A DNA stretch of 64,000 nucleotides from Moraxella nasibovis (GCF_029581575.1 NZ_CP089975.1:1116001-1180000); one strand, 5' to 3'; numbered from the stretch's first letter, positions 1 through 7,764 are shown. Numbers and translations: made by a program. Notes: generated by a model from the sequence alone, not told the origin.

Positions 1-357
1 AGACAGCTGCTTGGCGACGAAGTGGTCATTGGGCGCACCTGTCATGCCGACATTGCGTTATTTAAGCAAGCCAAAAAAGAAGGTGCAAGCTATGGCGCGA
101 TGGGGACGGCGTTTGCTTCTTTGACCAAGCCCAGAGCAGGCATCGTGCCTATGCCAACCCTACAAAAAACCGCAAAAGTCGATTTGCCGCTGTGCGTGAT
201 CGGCGGCATCGCACTGGATAATGTCTATCAGCTGCGTGATGGGCTTGGTGATACGCCACTTGAATACATCGCCGTCACCGCAGACATCATGTCGCACAGC
301 AGTGAGACCATCGCCGCCAAATGCCGAGCGTGGCAACTCAAACTACAAAACTGGTGA
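1..357 (+). CDS. thiE: Thiamine-phosphate synthase-like protein (TMP-TENI family), 3' part only
   Basis: The reading frame is open from base 1, so the N-terminus lies outside the window; 118 codons remain. The visible part looks like the C-terminal half of a thiamine-phosphate synthase barrel. A GRTCH segment is followed by GASYGAMGTAFASLTKP, which resembles the conserved phosphate-loop region ending in TKP of ThiE, and then by a VIGGI strand. ThiE joins the thiazole and pyrimidine moieties of thiamine in the cytosol. A related TenI-type or Nudix/ThiE-like protein cannot be excluded without the start. mfd begins 41 bases after the stop, so co-transcription is possible. Confidence 0.7.
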   Translation, partial: RQLLGDEVVIGRTCHADIALFKQAKKEGASYGAMGTAFASLTKPRAGIVPMPTLQKTAKVDLPLCVIGGIALDNVYQLRDGLGDTPLEYIAVTADIMSHSSETIAAKCRAWQLKLQNW

Positions 358-398
358 TAAAACTGGTGCAAACCCAAACCACTGATTTATGTGAATTT

Positions 399-3300
399 AT
401 GAACAGCATTGACATCAACCACCCCTTACATAAGCCCAATTTCACCACGCATTTTCAAAATACCGACGACGCAAGCTTTGCGCTGTGGCTAAGTATTCTT
501 ACCAAAAGCCACTTGCCCTTGACCTTGGTGGTGTGTCACAGTCAGGCGCAAGTGCAGCGCTTGGAGCATGAGCTGGATTTTTTTGGGACGCAGGTACATA
601 GTTTTAGTGATTATGAGACTTTGGTCTATGAAAATCTGTCCGTGCAGCAAGACATCATCTCAGAGCGCATTGACTTACTTACCCATCTGCCCAACTCTGG
701 GGTGCTGCTGGTGGCGGTGCAGACTTTGATGCAGCGCATCGCACCGCCAAGCTATCTGCTGGGGCGTTTTTTTGATTTAAATGTCGGTGATGACTTCGAC
801 CTGTCAGAGCAGCGGCAACGACTTGCCAAGGCAGGCTATGAGATGGTGGAGAATGTCTATGCTGCGGGCGAGTTTGCGGTGCGAGGCAGTATCGTGGATA
901 TTTTTGCGGTGGGGCAGGTGTTGCCGTTTCGTTTGGAATTGTTTGACAACGAGATTGAGTCGATTAAGTTTTTCAATCCTGAGACCCAGCGCACCGTCAG
1001 CGAGGATGATCTGACAAAGCTTAGACAAAGCGATGCTTTTGATGCCAAAGCGGTGCCAAAGTCGCCGACAGTAAGCCAGTTTCGCTTGTTGCCTGCCCGA
1101 GAGTTTGATTTGGATGACACGCAGACTTTCCGCCAAAATTTCGCCAGTCTGTTTCCAGACACATCCGCTCGCAAATTTGAGCTTTATAATGAGGTGATGA
1201 CAGGCATCAGTCCGTCTGGGGTGGAGTATTATGCGCCGCTGTTTTTTGATCTTGATGAATGGCGAAATTTTGGTTCGTTGTTTGAGTATTTGCCTGCCGA
1301 CACACTCATCGTCCATGATGATGAGCTGATGCGACATCATGATGAATTTTGGGAGCAGGTGACGGCTCGGCATCATTCTCGTGCTTTTGATAAAGATGCG
1401 CCCATCGTGATGCCAGAGCTTTTGTATTTGCCCAGCAATGAATTTTTTGGCAAACTAAAAACCTACCCCAAAGTGGTGCTGACCAATAAAGACAAGGCGC
1501 TGCCGCTGTTTGAAAATTTTACCTTAAAAAGCATGCCAAGCCTACCGATCAATCATCAAAAAGAAGAGCCGCTGGGGGAGTTTTTGGCATTCGTCGCCGC
1601 CTGTGATGAGCCGGTGCTGCTTGCTTGCGAGAGCGCTGGTCGCCGTGAGATTATTTTGGAGCTATTAAAAGGCAAATTAAACTGCCTAACGGTGGCGACT
1701 TTTGATGAATTTTTACAAAAATTGCCCATGCTGTCTGGCACCCCAGATGCGTCAGGCGGACAGATTGCCATCACCACAGCGCCGATAGAGCAAGGGCTTT
1801 GGGCGGTGGGTGAGGGCGGCTTTTGTGTGATCAGTGAGATGCAAATCTTTGGTCGGCAAATCACCCAAAGTCGTAAAAAACGCCAAAACGCCTTATCGCA
1901 AGCCTTTTTGATCAAGTCGGTGAGCGAGATGAGCGAAGGGTCGCTTGTGGTGCATCTGACTTATGGCATTGGGCGATATGTGGGACTTGTGGTGCTGGAT
2001 GTGGGCGACGGTGAGCAGGAATTTATCCACATCAAATACGCCGATGATGCCAATGTCTATGTGCCAATCACCAATCTTGCGCTGATCGGTCGTTATAGCG
2101 GCACAGATTCTGAGGCGGTGCAATTATCAAAAATCGGCTCGGGCAAATGGGATAAAGCTCGCCAAAAAACCCTGACCGACATTTATGATGTGGCGGCGGA
2201 GCTTTTGAATGTGCAAGCCAGACGAAACGCCAAAGAAGGCATTAGCTTTGAGATTGACTTGGCTGCCTACGAGCTGTTTGCCAGCGGCTTTGAATATGAA
2301 GAGACCATCGATCAGCGTGCCGCCATCGATGCGGTGATGTTTGATATGAAACAGTCCAAGCCCATGGATCGCTTGATTTGTGGCGATGTTGGCTTTGGTA
2401 AGACGGAAGTGGCGATGCGGGCGGCTTTTATCGCTGTGCAGGCAGGCTATCAGGTGGCGGTACTGGTGCCTACGACGCTTTTGGCAGGGCAGCATGAAGA
2501 CAGCTTTAAAGATCGTTTTGCCGACTGGCCGATTAAGATTGAAAGCCTATCCAGATTTGTCAGTAAAAAATCCCAAGATCAAGTGCTGTCTGACCTATCA
2601 GAAGGCAAGGTGGACATCGTCATCGGCACGCACAGACTGCTGCAAGACGATGTCAAATTTAAAAACTTAGGCTTGATGATCATCGATGAAGAGCACCGTT
2701 TTGGCGTGCGGCACAAAGAAAAAATCAAAGCCATGCAGGCAGATGTCGATACGCTCACCATGACCGCAACGCCCATTCCAAGAACGCTGAACATGGCGCT
2801 ATCAGGCATGCAAGACATCTCTGTCATCGCCACACCGCCGGCGCGCCGCCTTGCCATCAAGACTTTTGTCGCCGAAAAAAGTGACCAGACTACTAAAGAT
2901 GCGGTTTTGCGTGAGATTTTGCGTGGTGGGCAGGTGTATTATTTGCATAATGATGTGGCAAGCATTGATGCGGCAGCTGAGAGCCTGAGCGAGCTCATTC
3001 CTGAGGTGCGTGTGGGTGTGGCACACGGACAGATGAATGAAAAAGAGCTGTATGCGGTGATGAGTGATTTTTATCACAAAAAAACCAATGTCTTGGTCGC
3101 AAGCACCATCATCGAGACGGGCATTGATGTGCCAAATGCCAATACAATCATCATCAATCGTGCTGATAAGTTTGGTCTGGCACAGCTGCATCAGCTGCGT
3201 GGTCGAGTTGGGCGTAGCCACCATCAGGCGTACTGCTATCTGTTTGTGCCATCCATCAAAGCTCTTAGCAGCGATGCCAAAAAACGCCTTGATGCCATCA

Positions 3301-3980
3301 GCCGTGCCAATACACTGGGTGCAGGCTTTATGCTGGCATCTGAGGACTTGGAAATCCGTGGGGCGGGTGAGATATTGGGCAAAGAGCAGTCGGGCAACAT
3401 GCAGACCATCGGCTTTGGGCTGTATATGGACATGCTTGAGCGTGCCACCAAGGCCATCAAATCTGGCAAAACGCCAAGTCTTGCCACGCCGCTGGATCTG
3501 GTGAGCGACATCAACATTCATGCCAGCGCACTCATTCCTAGCGACTATCTGGCGGATGTGCATGAGCGACTTTTGTTTTATAAACGCATCGCCAACACTC
3601 AGACCACCGATGAGCTAAGCGACCTAAAATCTGAGATGATTGACCGCTTTGGCACCATGCCAGAGGCGCTGGCAAATTTGTTTTTGGTACATAAAATGCG
3701 AATACAAAGTATGGATATTGGCATTACAAAAATTGATGTCACAGCGCACGCACTGAGCTTGGAGTTTAAACCTGACACATCGGTTGATGGTCTTGCCATC
3801 ATCAAGCTCATTCAAAGCGATGATGGCTATCGCATGAATGGCGCCACGGGTCTAAAATACACCTTTAAAAACGAAAAAGATGTCGCAGGGTGGGTCAATG
3901 CCGTCTTTGAGCTTTTGAATTATTTTCAAAGTCATGTCATTGAGGCTGAGCATAATGACAATGAACCCGACCTTGAATAA
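399..3980 (+). CDS. mfd: Transcription-repair coupling factor Mfd
   Basis: Mfd is an ATP-driven DNA translocase that removes RNA polymerase stalled at lesions and recruits UvrA. I chose ATG 399 (1193 aa) because the next start upstream (321) overlaps the preceding gene and adds residues atypical of Mfd. The order of parts is standard: a UvrB-like N-terminal third, a CarD-like RNA polymerase-interaction region around residues 510-610, then a RecG-like SF2 motor. The Walker A motif GDVGFGKTE starts at residue 662, the DEEH box is at 763-766, and a TATPIPRTLNMA segment follows. A TRCF domain closes the C-terminus. The length fits the family (about 1150 aa). No clear Shine-Dalgarno sequence precedes the start. 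Confidence 0.96.
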   Translation: MNSIDINHPLHKPNFTTHFQNTDDASFALWLSILTKSHLPLTLVVCHSQAQVQRLEHELDFFGTQVHSFSDYETLVYENLSVQQDIISERIDLLTHLPNSGVLLVAVQTLMQRIAPPSYLLGRFFDLNVGDDFDLSEQRQRLAKAGYEMVENVYAAGEFAVRGSIVDIFAVGQVLPFRLELFDNEIESIKFFNPETQRTVSEDDLTKLRQSDAFDAKAVPKSPTVSQFRLLPAREFDLDDTQTFRQNFASLFPDTSARKFELYNEVMTGISPSGVEYYAPLFFDLDEWRNFGSLFEYLPADTLIVHDDELMRHHDEFWEQVTARHHSRAFDKDAPIVMPELLYLPSNEFFGKLKTYPKVVLTNKDKALPLFENFTLKSMPSLPINHQKEEPLGEFLAFVAACDEPVLLACESAGRREIILELLKGKLNCLTVATFDEFLQKLPMLSGTPDASGGQIAITTAPIEQGLWAVGEGGFCVISEMQIFGRQITQSRKKRQNALSQAFLIKSVSEMSEGSLVVHLTYGIGRYVGLVVLDVGDGEQEFIHIKYADDANVYVPITNLALIGRYSGTDSEAVQLSKIGSGKWDKARQKTLTDIYDVAAELLNVQARRNAKEGISFEIDLAAYELFASGFEYEETIDQRAAIDAVMFDMKQSKPMDRLICGDVGFGKTEVAMRAAFIAVQAGYQVAVLVPTTLLAGQHEDSFKDRFADWPIKIESLSRFVSKKSQDQVLSDLSEGKVDIVIGTHRLLQDDVKFKNLGLMIIDEEHRFGVRHKEKIKAMQADVDTLTMTATPIPRTLNMALSGMQDISVIATPPARRLAIKTFVAEKSDQTTKDAVLREILRGGQVYYLHNDVASIDAAAESLSELIPEVRVGVAHGQMNEKELYAVMSDFYHKKTNVLVASTIIETGIDVPNANTIIINRADKFGLAQLHQLRGRVGRSHHQAYCYLFVPSIKALSSDAKKRLDAISRANTLGAGFMLASEDLEIRGAGEILGKEQSGNMQTIGFGLYMDMLERATKAIKSGKTPSLATPLDLVSDINIHASALIPSDYLADVHERLLFYKRIANTQTTDELSDLKSEMIDRFGTMPEALANLFLVHKMRIQSMDIGITKIDVTAHALSLEFKPDTSVDGLAIIKLIQSDDGYRMNGATGLKYTFKNEKDVAGWVNAVFELLNYFQSHVIEAEHNDNEPDLE

Positions 3981-4058
3981 CTGTATCGCATTGGCAGATT
4001 TTATGATACAATAACGCAATTTTGACGACGCTTCAACGGATAATAAAGAGAAAAAGCA

Positions 4059-4496
4059 ATGTTTCAATTACACCCAACTTTGGCAAAAGATACTTTCTTG
4101 GTGGGGGATTTCCCATTGTCCACCGTGCGCCTAATGAATGATTGCCAGTTTCCTTGGCTGATTTTGGTGCCACGAGTTTCAGGCGTCAAAGAGATTTATG
4201 AGTTGAGCCAAGCCGATCAGGTGCAGTTTTTAAGAGAGTCTAGCTGGGTATCCAGCCAGATGGCCAAGATTTTTGGGGCGGACAAAATGAATGTCGCCGC
4301 CTTGGGCAACCAAGTGCCGCAGCTGCATTTTCATCACATCGTCCGCTATCAGAATGACGCCAAGTGGCCAAATCCTGTCTGGGGTTCGCCTGCCATTCCT
4401 TATACCGCTGAAGTCTTGCAACACATGCAGCAGACGCTGATGATGGCGCTGCGTGGTCATCATGAGATGCCTTTTGATTGGAAAATGGCTGTATAA
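4059..4496 (+). CDS. HIT-family protein (histidine triad nucleotide hydrolase-like)
   Basis: A 145-aa soluble protein of the HIT fold. The triad region reads QLHFHHIVRY with histidines 90, 92 and 93, followed by a WPNPVWG segment typical of a proteobacterial HIT subfamily. Family members hydrolyse or transfer nucleotidyl groups (dinucleoside polyphosphates, AMP conjugates); the exact substrate cannot be read from sequence. The third triad position is shifted compared with canonical HxHxH proteins, which is usual in this subfamily. The gene stands 78 bases downstream of mfd and ends just before a bidirectional terminator-like hairpin and the dif site. Confidence 0.85.
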   Translation: MFQLHPTLAKDTFLVGDFPLSTVRLMNDCQFPWLILVPRVSGVKEIYELSQADQVQFLRESSWVSSQMAKIFGADKMNVAALGNQVPQLHFHHIVRYQNDAKWPNPVWGSPAIPYTAEVLQHMQQTLMMALRGHHEMPFDWKMAV

Positions 4497-4563
4497 TCTA
4501 AGCTATTGATTTTTAAAGTTTTTTTAATGTCAATAATAAATATCTTGCCATATTTTACTACTA

Positions 4564-4594
4564 AAAAGCCCACGGTAAAACTGAAGGGCTTTTT
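4564..4594 (+). terminator. Rho-independent terminator after the HIT gene
   Basis: AAAAAGCCC and GGGCTTTTTT arms flank a short loop and end in a T-run on the plus strand. A matching A-run on the other side could also let it act on minus-strand transcripts leaving the integrated element. Confidence 0.75.
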
Positions 4595-4676
4595 TAAGTT
4601 CAAATCATTTTCTTTATATATTAGCAAATTATAGAATAATGTGGAATAATCATGAACTGTCGTGGCAATAAACATT

Positions 4677-4704
4677 ATTTAACATAATATACATTATGCG
4701 AAGT
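4677..4704 (-). other. dif: dif site (XerC/XerD chromosome dimer resolution), doubling as left attachment site
   Basis: Read on the minus strand, the 28 bases consist of an XerC-type arm ACTTCGCATAA, the centre TGTATA and the XerD-type arm TTATGTTAAAT. By eye this equals E. coli dif at 25 of 28 positions, all differences being in the outer part of the XerC arm. It lies exactly at the left end of the triplicated 2492-bp element: unit 1 begins with its XerC arm on the plus strand (4694). A complete dif at one end of an integrated array is what XerC-mediated CTX-phage-type integration leaves. Presence of dif places this region at the replication terminus. Confidence 0.93.
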
Positions 4705-4718
4705 ATAACTAATCGGAT

Positions 4719-4928
4719 TTATGAATAAATCAAATCTTGAATATCTTTACCGCTAAAATCTTCCAAGCCAAATTCATCACAATTTACCACCAAATCACAT
4801 TCTTGATTTTGATAAACAGTAAAACCAATAACCTTGCCTGTGATTTGTTGTTTGCCGAGCTCGCAAACTGTATTAAATTGAACATTCTTACCTAGTAAAG
4901 CATTTAATTGATTTAATGTGAAATTCAT
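4719..4928 (-). CDS. Small acidic protein of the satellite, unit 1 (orf69)
   Basis: A 69-aa protein of unknown function, last gene of the minus-strand rep-ssb-orf69 row. Its ATG overlaps the stop of the ssb-like gene by four bases (ATGA), which indicates translational coupling. The first 30 residues are polar (LNQLNALLGKNVQFN); the rest forms short predicted strands and ends in an acidic stretch around DEFGLEDFSGKDIQDL. No signal peptide or membrane segment, so it is not an obvious coat protein. By position it corresponds to rstC of the Vibrio satellite RS1, but no sequence likeness is claimed. A diverged homologue at 12195-12404 keeps most residues, so it is probably a real, selected gene. 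Confidence 0.75.
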   Translation of the reverse strand: MNFTLNQLNALLGKNVQFNTVCELGKQQITGKVIGFTVYQNQECDLVVNCDEFGLEDFSGKDIQDLIYS

Positions 4929-5224
4929 GATTTAACTTCCTTTTTGTTAAATTGAATCTCTTTAATGACAAAGCTAGCTGTTTTGCCATTACTTTCAAAC
5001 AAGCCCTTACAACTGGCTTGATATACTTGACCTGGCTGGATAAAGCCAAACTCATCAATGTAATTGCTTGGTTTGTCATACTTAAAAGATTGACCAACCG
5101 AGCCATAACCACCTTTATTGTCAGCTAATGCAATGATTTTAATGTGATTGTAAACCGTGCCATCATCAGCCGTAAAATTCAAAGCAGACGCACCAATAAC
5201 ATTTACATCCATAGACACAAGCAT
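4925..5224 (-). CDS. Putative phage ssDNA-binding protein, unit 1
   Basis: A 99-aa protein preceded by a good Shine-Dalgarno sequence (AAGGAG, seven bases before ATG). Composition and size fit small OB-fold ssDNA-binding proteins of filamentous phages (gene V / RstB type): it has an N-terminal strand-rich part, several aromatic residues (Y26, Y40, F47, Y49, Y55) and a conserved-looking C-terminal KTASFVIKEIQF strand. It lies 48 bases downstream of the replication initiator, the place of gene V after gene II or of rstB after rstA. Such proteins coat the displaced strand during rolling-circle replication. The assignment rests on size, context and general look, not on a diagnostic motif. Confidence 0.65.
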   Translation of the reverse strand: MLVSMDVNVIGASALNFTADDGTVYNHIKIIALADNKGGYGSVGQSFKYDKPSNYIDEFGFIQPGQVYQASCKGLFESNGKTASFVIKEIQFNKKEVKS

Positions 5225-5272
5225 GATTTCAACTCCTTATTGAATAATGAAATATTTTTCACTCAGGCACGA

Positions 5273-6484
5273 TTAAGCAACCAATGGCATTTGATATTTA
5301 CTGATTGGCTCTACATAGTCATCTGGCACTTGCTTATCAAAGTCAATGTGTATCAAACGCACAAATGGAATGACATTTGATGGCTCATTGTGTAGGTTTT
5401 GCAGATAGGCTTTTGATAGACCGCAGTCAATTAAAATTTTTAAATTTAAATGAAATGTAGATTTCGATGAATTTTGTTTTGTTTTCTCAAAACCATCATT
5501 CTTTAGACGGATATAAAATTGATAAGCATTATTAGCCTTTGTGTAACTAACAACACCCTTTTTGTTTACGGTAAATAATTTGGATTTTAATAAGTCTAAA
5601 ACTTTATCATCATCATTTAATGTCATATTTTCACCTTGAAGAGCATTTAAAATTGGACTAAACGCAACGCCCCACATATTTTGCAGTAAGCCATATTGCG
5701 TCTTTTGTAGATGGATTAGCTCAAACAGATTACTTGGATAATTGTTCTTGGATAGATAAGTTTTACAAATACGAGCTTCAAAGCGTAATTTTGCATTGGC
5801 AAAGTCTTTGGCTTTAAATAAAGCATTTAACTTGGCTAATGCTTGATTATCTTTACCAGCTTGTTTTTGCAGTTGTTTAATTTGATTTTCTACCTCCTCG
5901 TATTTGCCGTAAACTTTACGCCCAATATATCGGCTGTTTTGTGTACCCCAGCGAACATAGTTATTATAGCGTAAGTTTTGGGCTTTGGCATGACCGCTTG
6001 AAATGTTCGCAAGATATTCAAGAACTGGTTTAACAAGATTTTGATGTGGCAGACTTGCCATGTAAGTAATGTCTAAATGCAGAACCTCGGTTTTAGCAAA
6101 GTCTAAATATGCACACAAATCAGGAAAGGCATCAATGAGCATACCAAGCATTTGCACCGCACCAAGTTCTATGCTTTCAAAGCCATAGACATTATGACCT
6201 TGTAGTAATTTTAATGGACTGGCTTTTAATTCGACATACGGCAAACAATTTATACCTTTGTCGTAAAACTTTACAGCCATATCTGAATAATCAGAACCAA
6301 GCGTATCATAAGGAGCATACAAGTCTTGTGCTTTAGGCTTGCCATCATCGCCCAGCGTAACCACCCTAGCCCCACAATTCAAACCCAGTTTAAGCAAGTC
6401 CCCTTCAAAATAAAAATTCCCCTGTCCACACTCGACAGCGTAGATAGGAAATACTGGGACGGCTAAACGAAGATGGTCAAGCAT
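5273..6484 (-). CDS. Rolling-circle replication initiator, phage gene II/X family, unit 1
   Basis: Initiator that would nick and rejoin the plus strand of a circular ssDNA phage-like replicon. I chose ATG 6484 (403 aa); the frame stays open upstream to a TTG at 6607, but that extension is hydrophobic, AT-rich and runs into the divergent gene. Landmarks are LHLDITY around residues 135-141, a tyrosine/lysine-rich YIGRKVYGKYEE segment (Y192, Y195) that may hold the nicking tyrosine, and KLRFEARI near residue 240, matching the general plan of the Phage_CRI/Phage_X-type proteins. The C-terminal part carries a GLSKAYLQNLH helix and RLIHIDFDKQVPDD. No Shine-Dalgarno is obvious. Neighbours (ssb-like, divergent small gene) fit a filamentous-phage replication module. 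Confidence 0.8.
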   Translation of the reverse strand: MLDHLRLAVPVFPIYAVECGQGNFYFEGDLLKLGLNCGARVVTLGDDGKPKAQDLYAPYDTLGSDYSDMAVKFYDKGINCLPYVELKASPLKLLQGHNVYGFESIELGAVQMLGMLIDAFPDLCAYLDFAKTEVLHLDITYMASLPHQNLVKPVLEYLANISSGHAKAQNLRYNNYVRWGTQNSRYIGRKVYGKYEEVENQIKQLQKQAGKDNQALAKLNALFKAKDFANAKLRFEARICKTYLSKNNYPSNLFELIHLQKTQYGLLQNMWGVAFSPILNALQGENMTLNDDDKVLDLLKSKLFTVNKKGVVSYTKANNAYQFYIRLKNDGFEKTKQNSSKSTFHLNLKILIDCGLSKAYLQNLHNEPSNVIPFVRLIHIDFDKQVPDDYVEPISKYQMPLVA

Positions 6485-6531
6485 TGAATTATAAAAGTAG
6501 AAAAGTAGAAATAAAGATAATTCTACAAAAA

Positions 6532-6547
6532 TTACTTTTAGAAGTAA
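6532..6547. promoter_or_regulatory. Operator-like inverted repeat between rep and orf74, unit 1
   Basis: TTACTT and AAGTAA arms around a TTAG centre form a perfect 6-bp inverted repeat. It lies between the divergent starts of rep (6484) and orf74 (6602) and is flanked by tandem AAAAGTAG octamers at 6493-6508. A TATAAT at 6568-6573 could be the -10 of orf74, which would put its -35 on the repeat. The same site recurs at +2492 and +4984. Confidence 0.45.
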
Positions 6548-6601
6548 ATAGATTTGGAAAAATAATTTATAATAATTACAAATCAAATTCAAGGCAAAAT
6601 C

Positions 6602-6826
6602 ATGCAATCTTTTAAATTAACTAAGGCAGAAGAAGAAGCCCTATATAAAAAATCCATTGCAGTTAATATTGAGCTTCTAAAATTCGGTAAAACACCCTTA
6701 CCAGAATCAAAAATTTTACATGAGATATTAAAACAAACCCTACTGACTGGCGATGTAGAATTAACAAGAACGGGTGAAATTCGAGTATTAAGCCAAAATG
6801 AGATTTCCAGCAAATTTGACAATTAA
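6602..6826 (+). CDS. Small divergent protein, candidate replication regulator, unit 1 (orf74)
   Basis: A 74-aa basic/acidic helical protein transcribed away from rep. Its middle reads ESKILHEILKQTLLTGDVELTRTGEIRVL, like the amphipathic helix plus beta hairpin of small plasmid and phage regulators, though I recognise no named family. It is not a classical HTH. Its position equals rstR, the repressor divergent from rstA in CTX/RS1, hence the guess that it controls rep. A weak AAGG lies 7-10 bases before ATG. A terminator hairpin (6856-6886) follows. Function remains unproven. Confidence 0.7.
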   Translation: MQSFKLTKAEEEALYKKSIAVNIELLKFGKTPLPESKILHEILKQTLLTGDVELTRTGEIRVLSQNEISSKFDN

Positions 6827-6855
6827 GTGCAAAAATTCCTAAATTTAGGACTCAG

Positions 6856-6886
6856 GCACACCATTAGATAGCGGTGTGCGGTTTTT
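6856..6886 (+). terminator. Terminator after orf74, unit 1
   Basis: GCACACC (6856-6862) pairs with GGTGTGC (6873-6879), followed by GGTTTTT. It recurs in units 2 and 3. Confidence 0.7.
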
Positions 6887-6936
6887 GTGTTCGCCAGCGT
6901 CGTTAGCACCGCCCGCCCTGCTCACACAAAAACCGC
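6878..6936. repeat. 13-bp perfect inverted repeat in the noncoding region, unit 1
   Basis: GCGGTTTTTGTGT (6878-6890) and its complement (6924-6936) enclose a 33-base GC-rich loop. The left arm overlaps the orf74 terminator. In a single-stranded genome this would fold into a stable cruciform, so it is a candidate replication-origin or packaging structure. Copies lie at +2492 and +4984. Confidence 0.6.
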
Positions 6937-7000
6937 CTTATTTGTAATTACAAAGTAAATATAAATAAACTACATTAAATTTGCAAAAAAATAAATCAAG

Positions 7001-7075
7001 CACAAACCCCAAAGCAAAGGCGGATTAAATTTGCCTTAATGGATTGGCATTTAATCCGCCTTGCTTGGGGTTGTG
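7001..7075. repeat. Long imperfect hairpin in the noncoding region, unit 1
   Basis: The left arm 7001-7030 pairs with 7049-7075 over 27 base pairs; the only irregularities are three single bulged A residues on the left arm. The 18-base loop has further TGCC/GGCA pairing. The structure lies directly before the attachment-site hairpin and is a good candidate for the rolling-circle or complementary-strand origin, or for a packaging signal. Copies occur in units 2 and 3. Confidence 0.65.
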
Positions 7076-7081
7076 GTGTAT

Positions 7082-7202
7082 AGTTATACATCGCATAATG
7101 CAGATTATGCAGCCGCAAGCGGTAAAAATACCCCATGCTAAAAAAATGATAGCATGGGGCATTTTTAGCATAATCTTAACTTACATTATGCGAAGTATAA
7201 CT
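7082..7202. other. Folded attP-like hairpin with dif-like stem, unit 1/2 junction
   Basis: Arms 7082-7110 and 7168-7202 are inversely complementary. The outer stem contains TCGCATAATG, the XerC arm of dif; the inner stem GATTATGC/GCATAATC resembles an XerD arm; between them is an asymmetric bulge of 2 bases on one side and 8 on the other. The apex holds an 18-bp stem (7123-7140 with 7150-7167, one mismatch) and a small CCGC-AA-GCGG hairpin (7113-7122). The ssDNA fold would mimic a dif site, as in the CTX phage attP where only XerC exchanges strands. Confidence 0.75.
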
Positions 7203-7210
7203 AATCGGAT

Positions 7211-7420
7211 TTATGAATAAATCAAATCTTGAATATCTTTACCGCTAAAATCTTCCAAGCCAAATTCATCACAATTTACCACCAAATCACATTCTTGATT
7301 TTGATAAACAGTAAAACCAATAACCTTGCCTGTGATTTGTTGTTTGCCGAGCTCGCAAACTGTATTAAATTGAACATTCTTACCTAGTAAAGCATTTAAT
7401 TGATTTAATGTGAAATTCAT
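7211..7420 (-). CDS. Small acidic protein of the satellite, unit 2 (orf69)
   Basis: Identical to the unit 1 copy (4719-4928). It is coupled by ATGA overlap to the ssb-like gene of unit 2. Function unknown. Confidence 0.75.
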   Translation of the reverse strand: MNFTLNQLNALLGKNVQFNTVCELGKQQITGKVIGFTVYQNQECDLVVNCDEFGLEDFSGKDIQDLIYS

Positions 7421-7716
7421 GATTTAACTTCCTTTTTGTTAAATTGAATCTCTTTAATGACAAAGCTAGCTGTTTTGCCATTACTTTCAAACAAGCCCTT
7501 ACAACTGGCTTGATATACTTGACCTGGCTGGATAAAGCCAAACTCATCAATGTAATTGCTTGGTTTGTCATACTTAAAAGATTGACCAACCGAGCCATAA
7601 CCACCTTTATTGTCAGCTAATGCAATGATTTTAATGTGATTGTAAACCGTGCCATCATCAGCCGTAAAATTCAAAGCAGACGCACCAATAACATTTACAT
7701 CCATAGACACAAGCAT
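7417..7716 (-). CDS. Putative phage ssDNA-binding protein, unit 2
   Basis: Identical 99-aa product to the unit 1 copy, with the same AAGGAG ribosome-binding site. Inferred role: coating ssDNA during rolling-circle replication. Confidence 0.65.
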   Translation of the reverse strand: MLVSMDVNVIGASALNFTADDGTVYNHIKIIALADNKGGYGSVGQSFKYDKPSNYIDEFGFIQPGQVYQASCKGLFESNGKTASFVIKEIQFNKKEVKS

Positions 7717-7764
7717 GATTTCAACTCCTTATTGAATAATGAAATATTTTTCACTCAGGCACGA

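Larger units (their letters stand above)
4694..7185. repeat. Satellite unit 1 (2492 bp)
   Basis: First direct repeat, bounded on the left by intact dif and on the right by the XerC arm of unit 2. Contents: orf69, ssb-like and rep on the minus strand, orf74 on the plus strand, and about 380 bp of structured noncoding DNA. Confidence 0.95.

Noticed and set aside
4460-4675. 71-aa minus-strand frame between the HIT gene and dif
   Set aside because: It covers the terminator hairpin and part of the HIT gene end and has no recognisable start site.
5144-5380. Plus-strand frames antisense to the ssb-like and rep genes, repeated in every unit (also 7636-7872 and 10128-10364)
   Set aside because: They repeat only because the unit repeats, lack ribosome-binding sites and oppose well supported genes.
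6485-6607. Longer start of rep using TTG at 6607
   Set aside because: The extra 41 residues are hydrophobic and AT-driven, cross the operator-like repeats and overlap the start of orf74; ATG 6484 gives a normal initiator.
6589-6822. 77-aa minus-strand frame opposite orf74
   Set aside because: Shadow of orf74, no ribosome-binding site.
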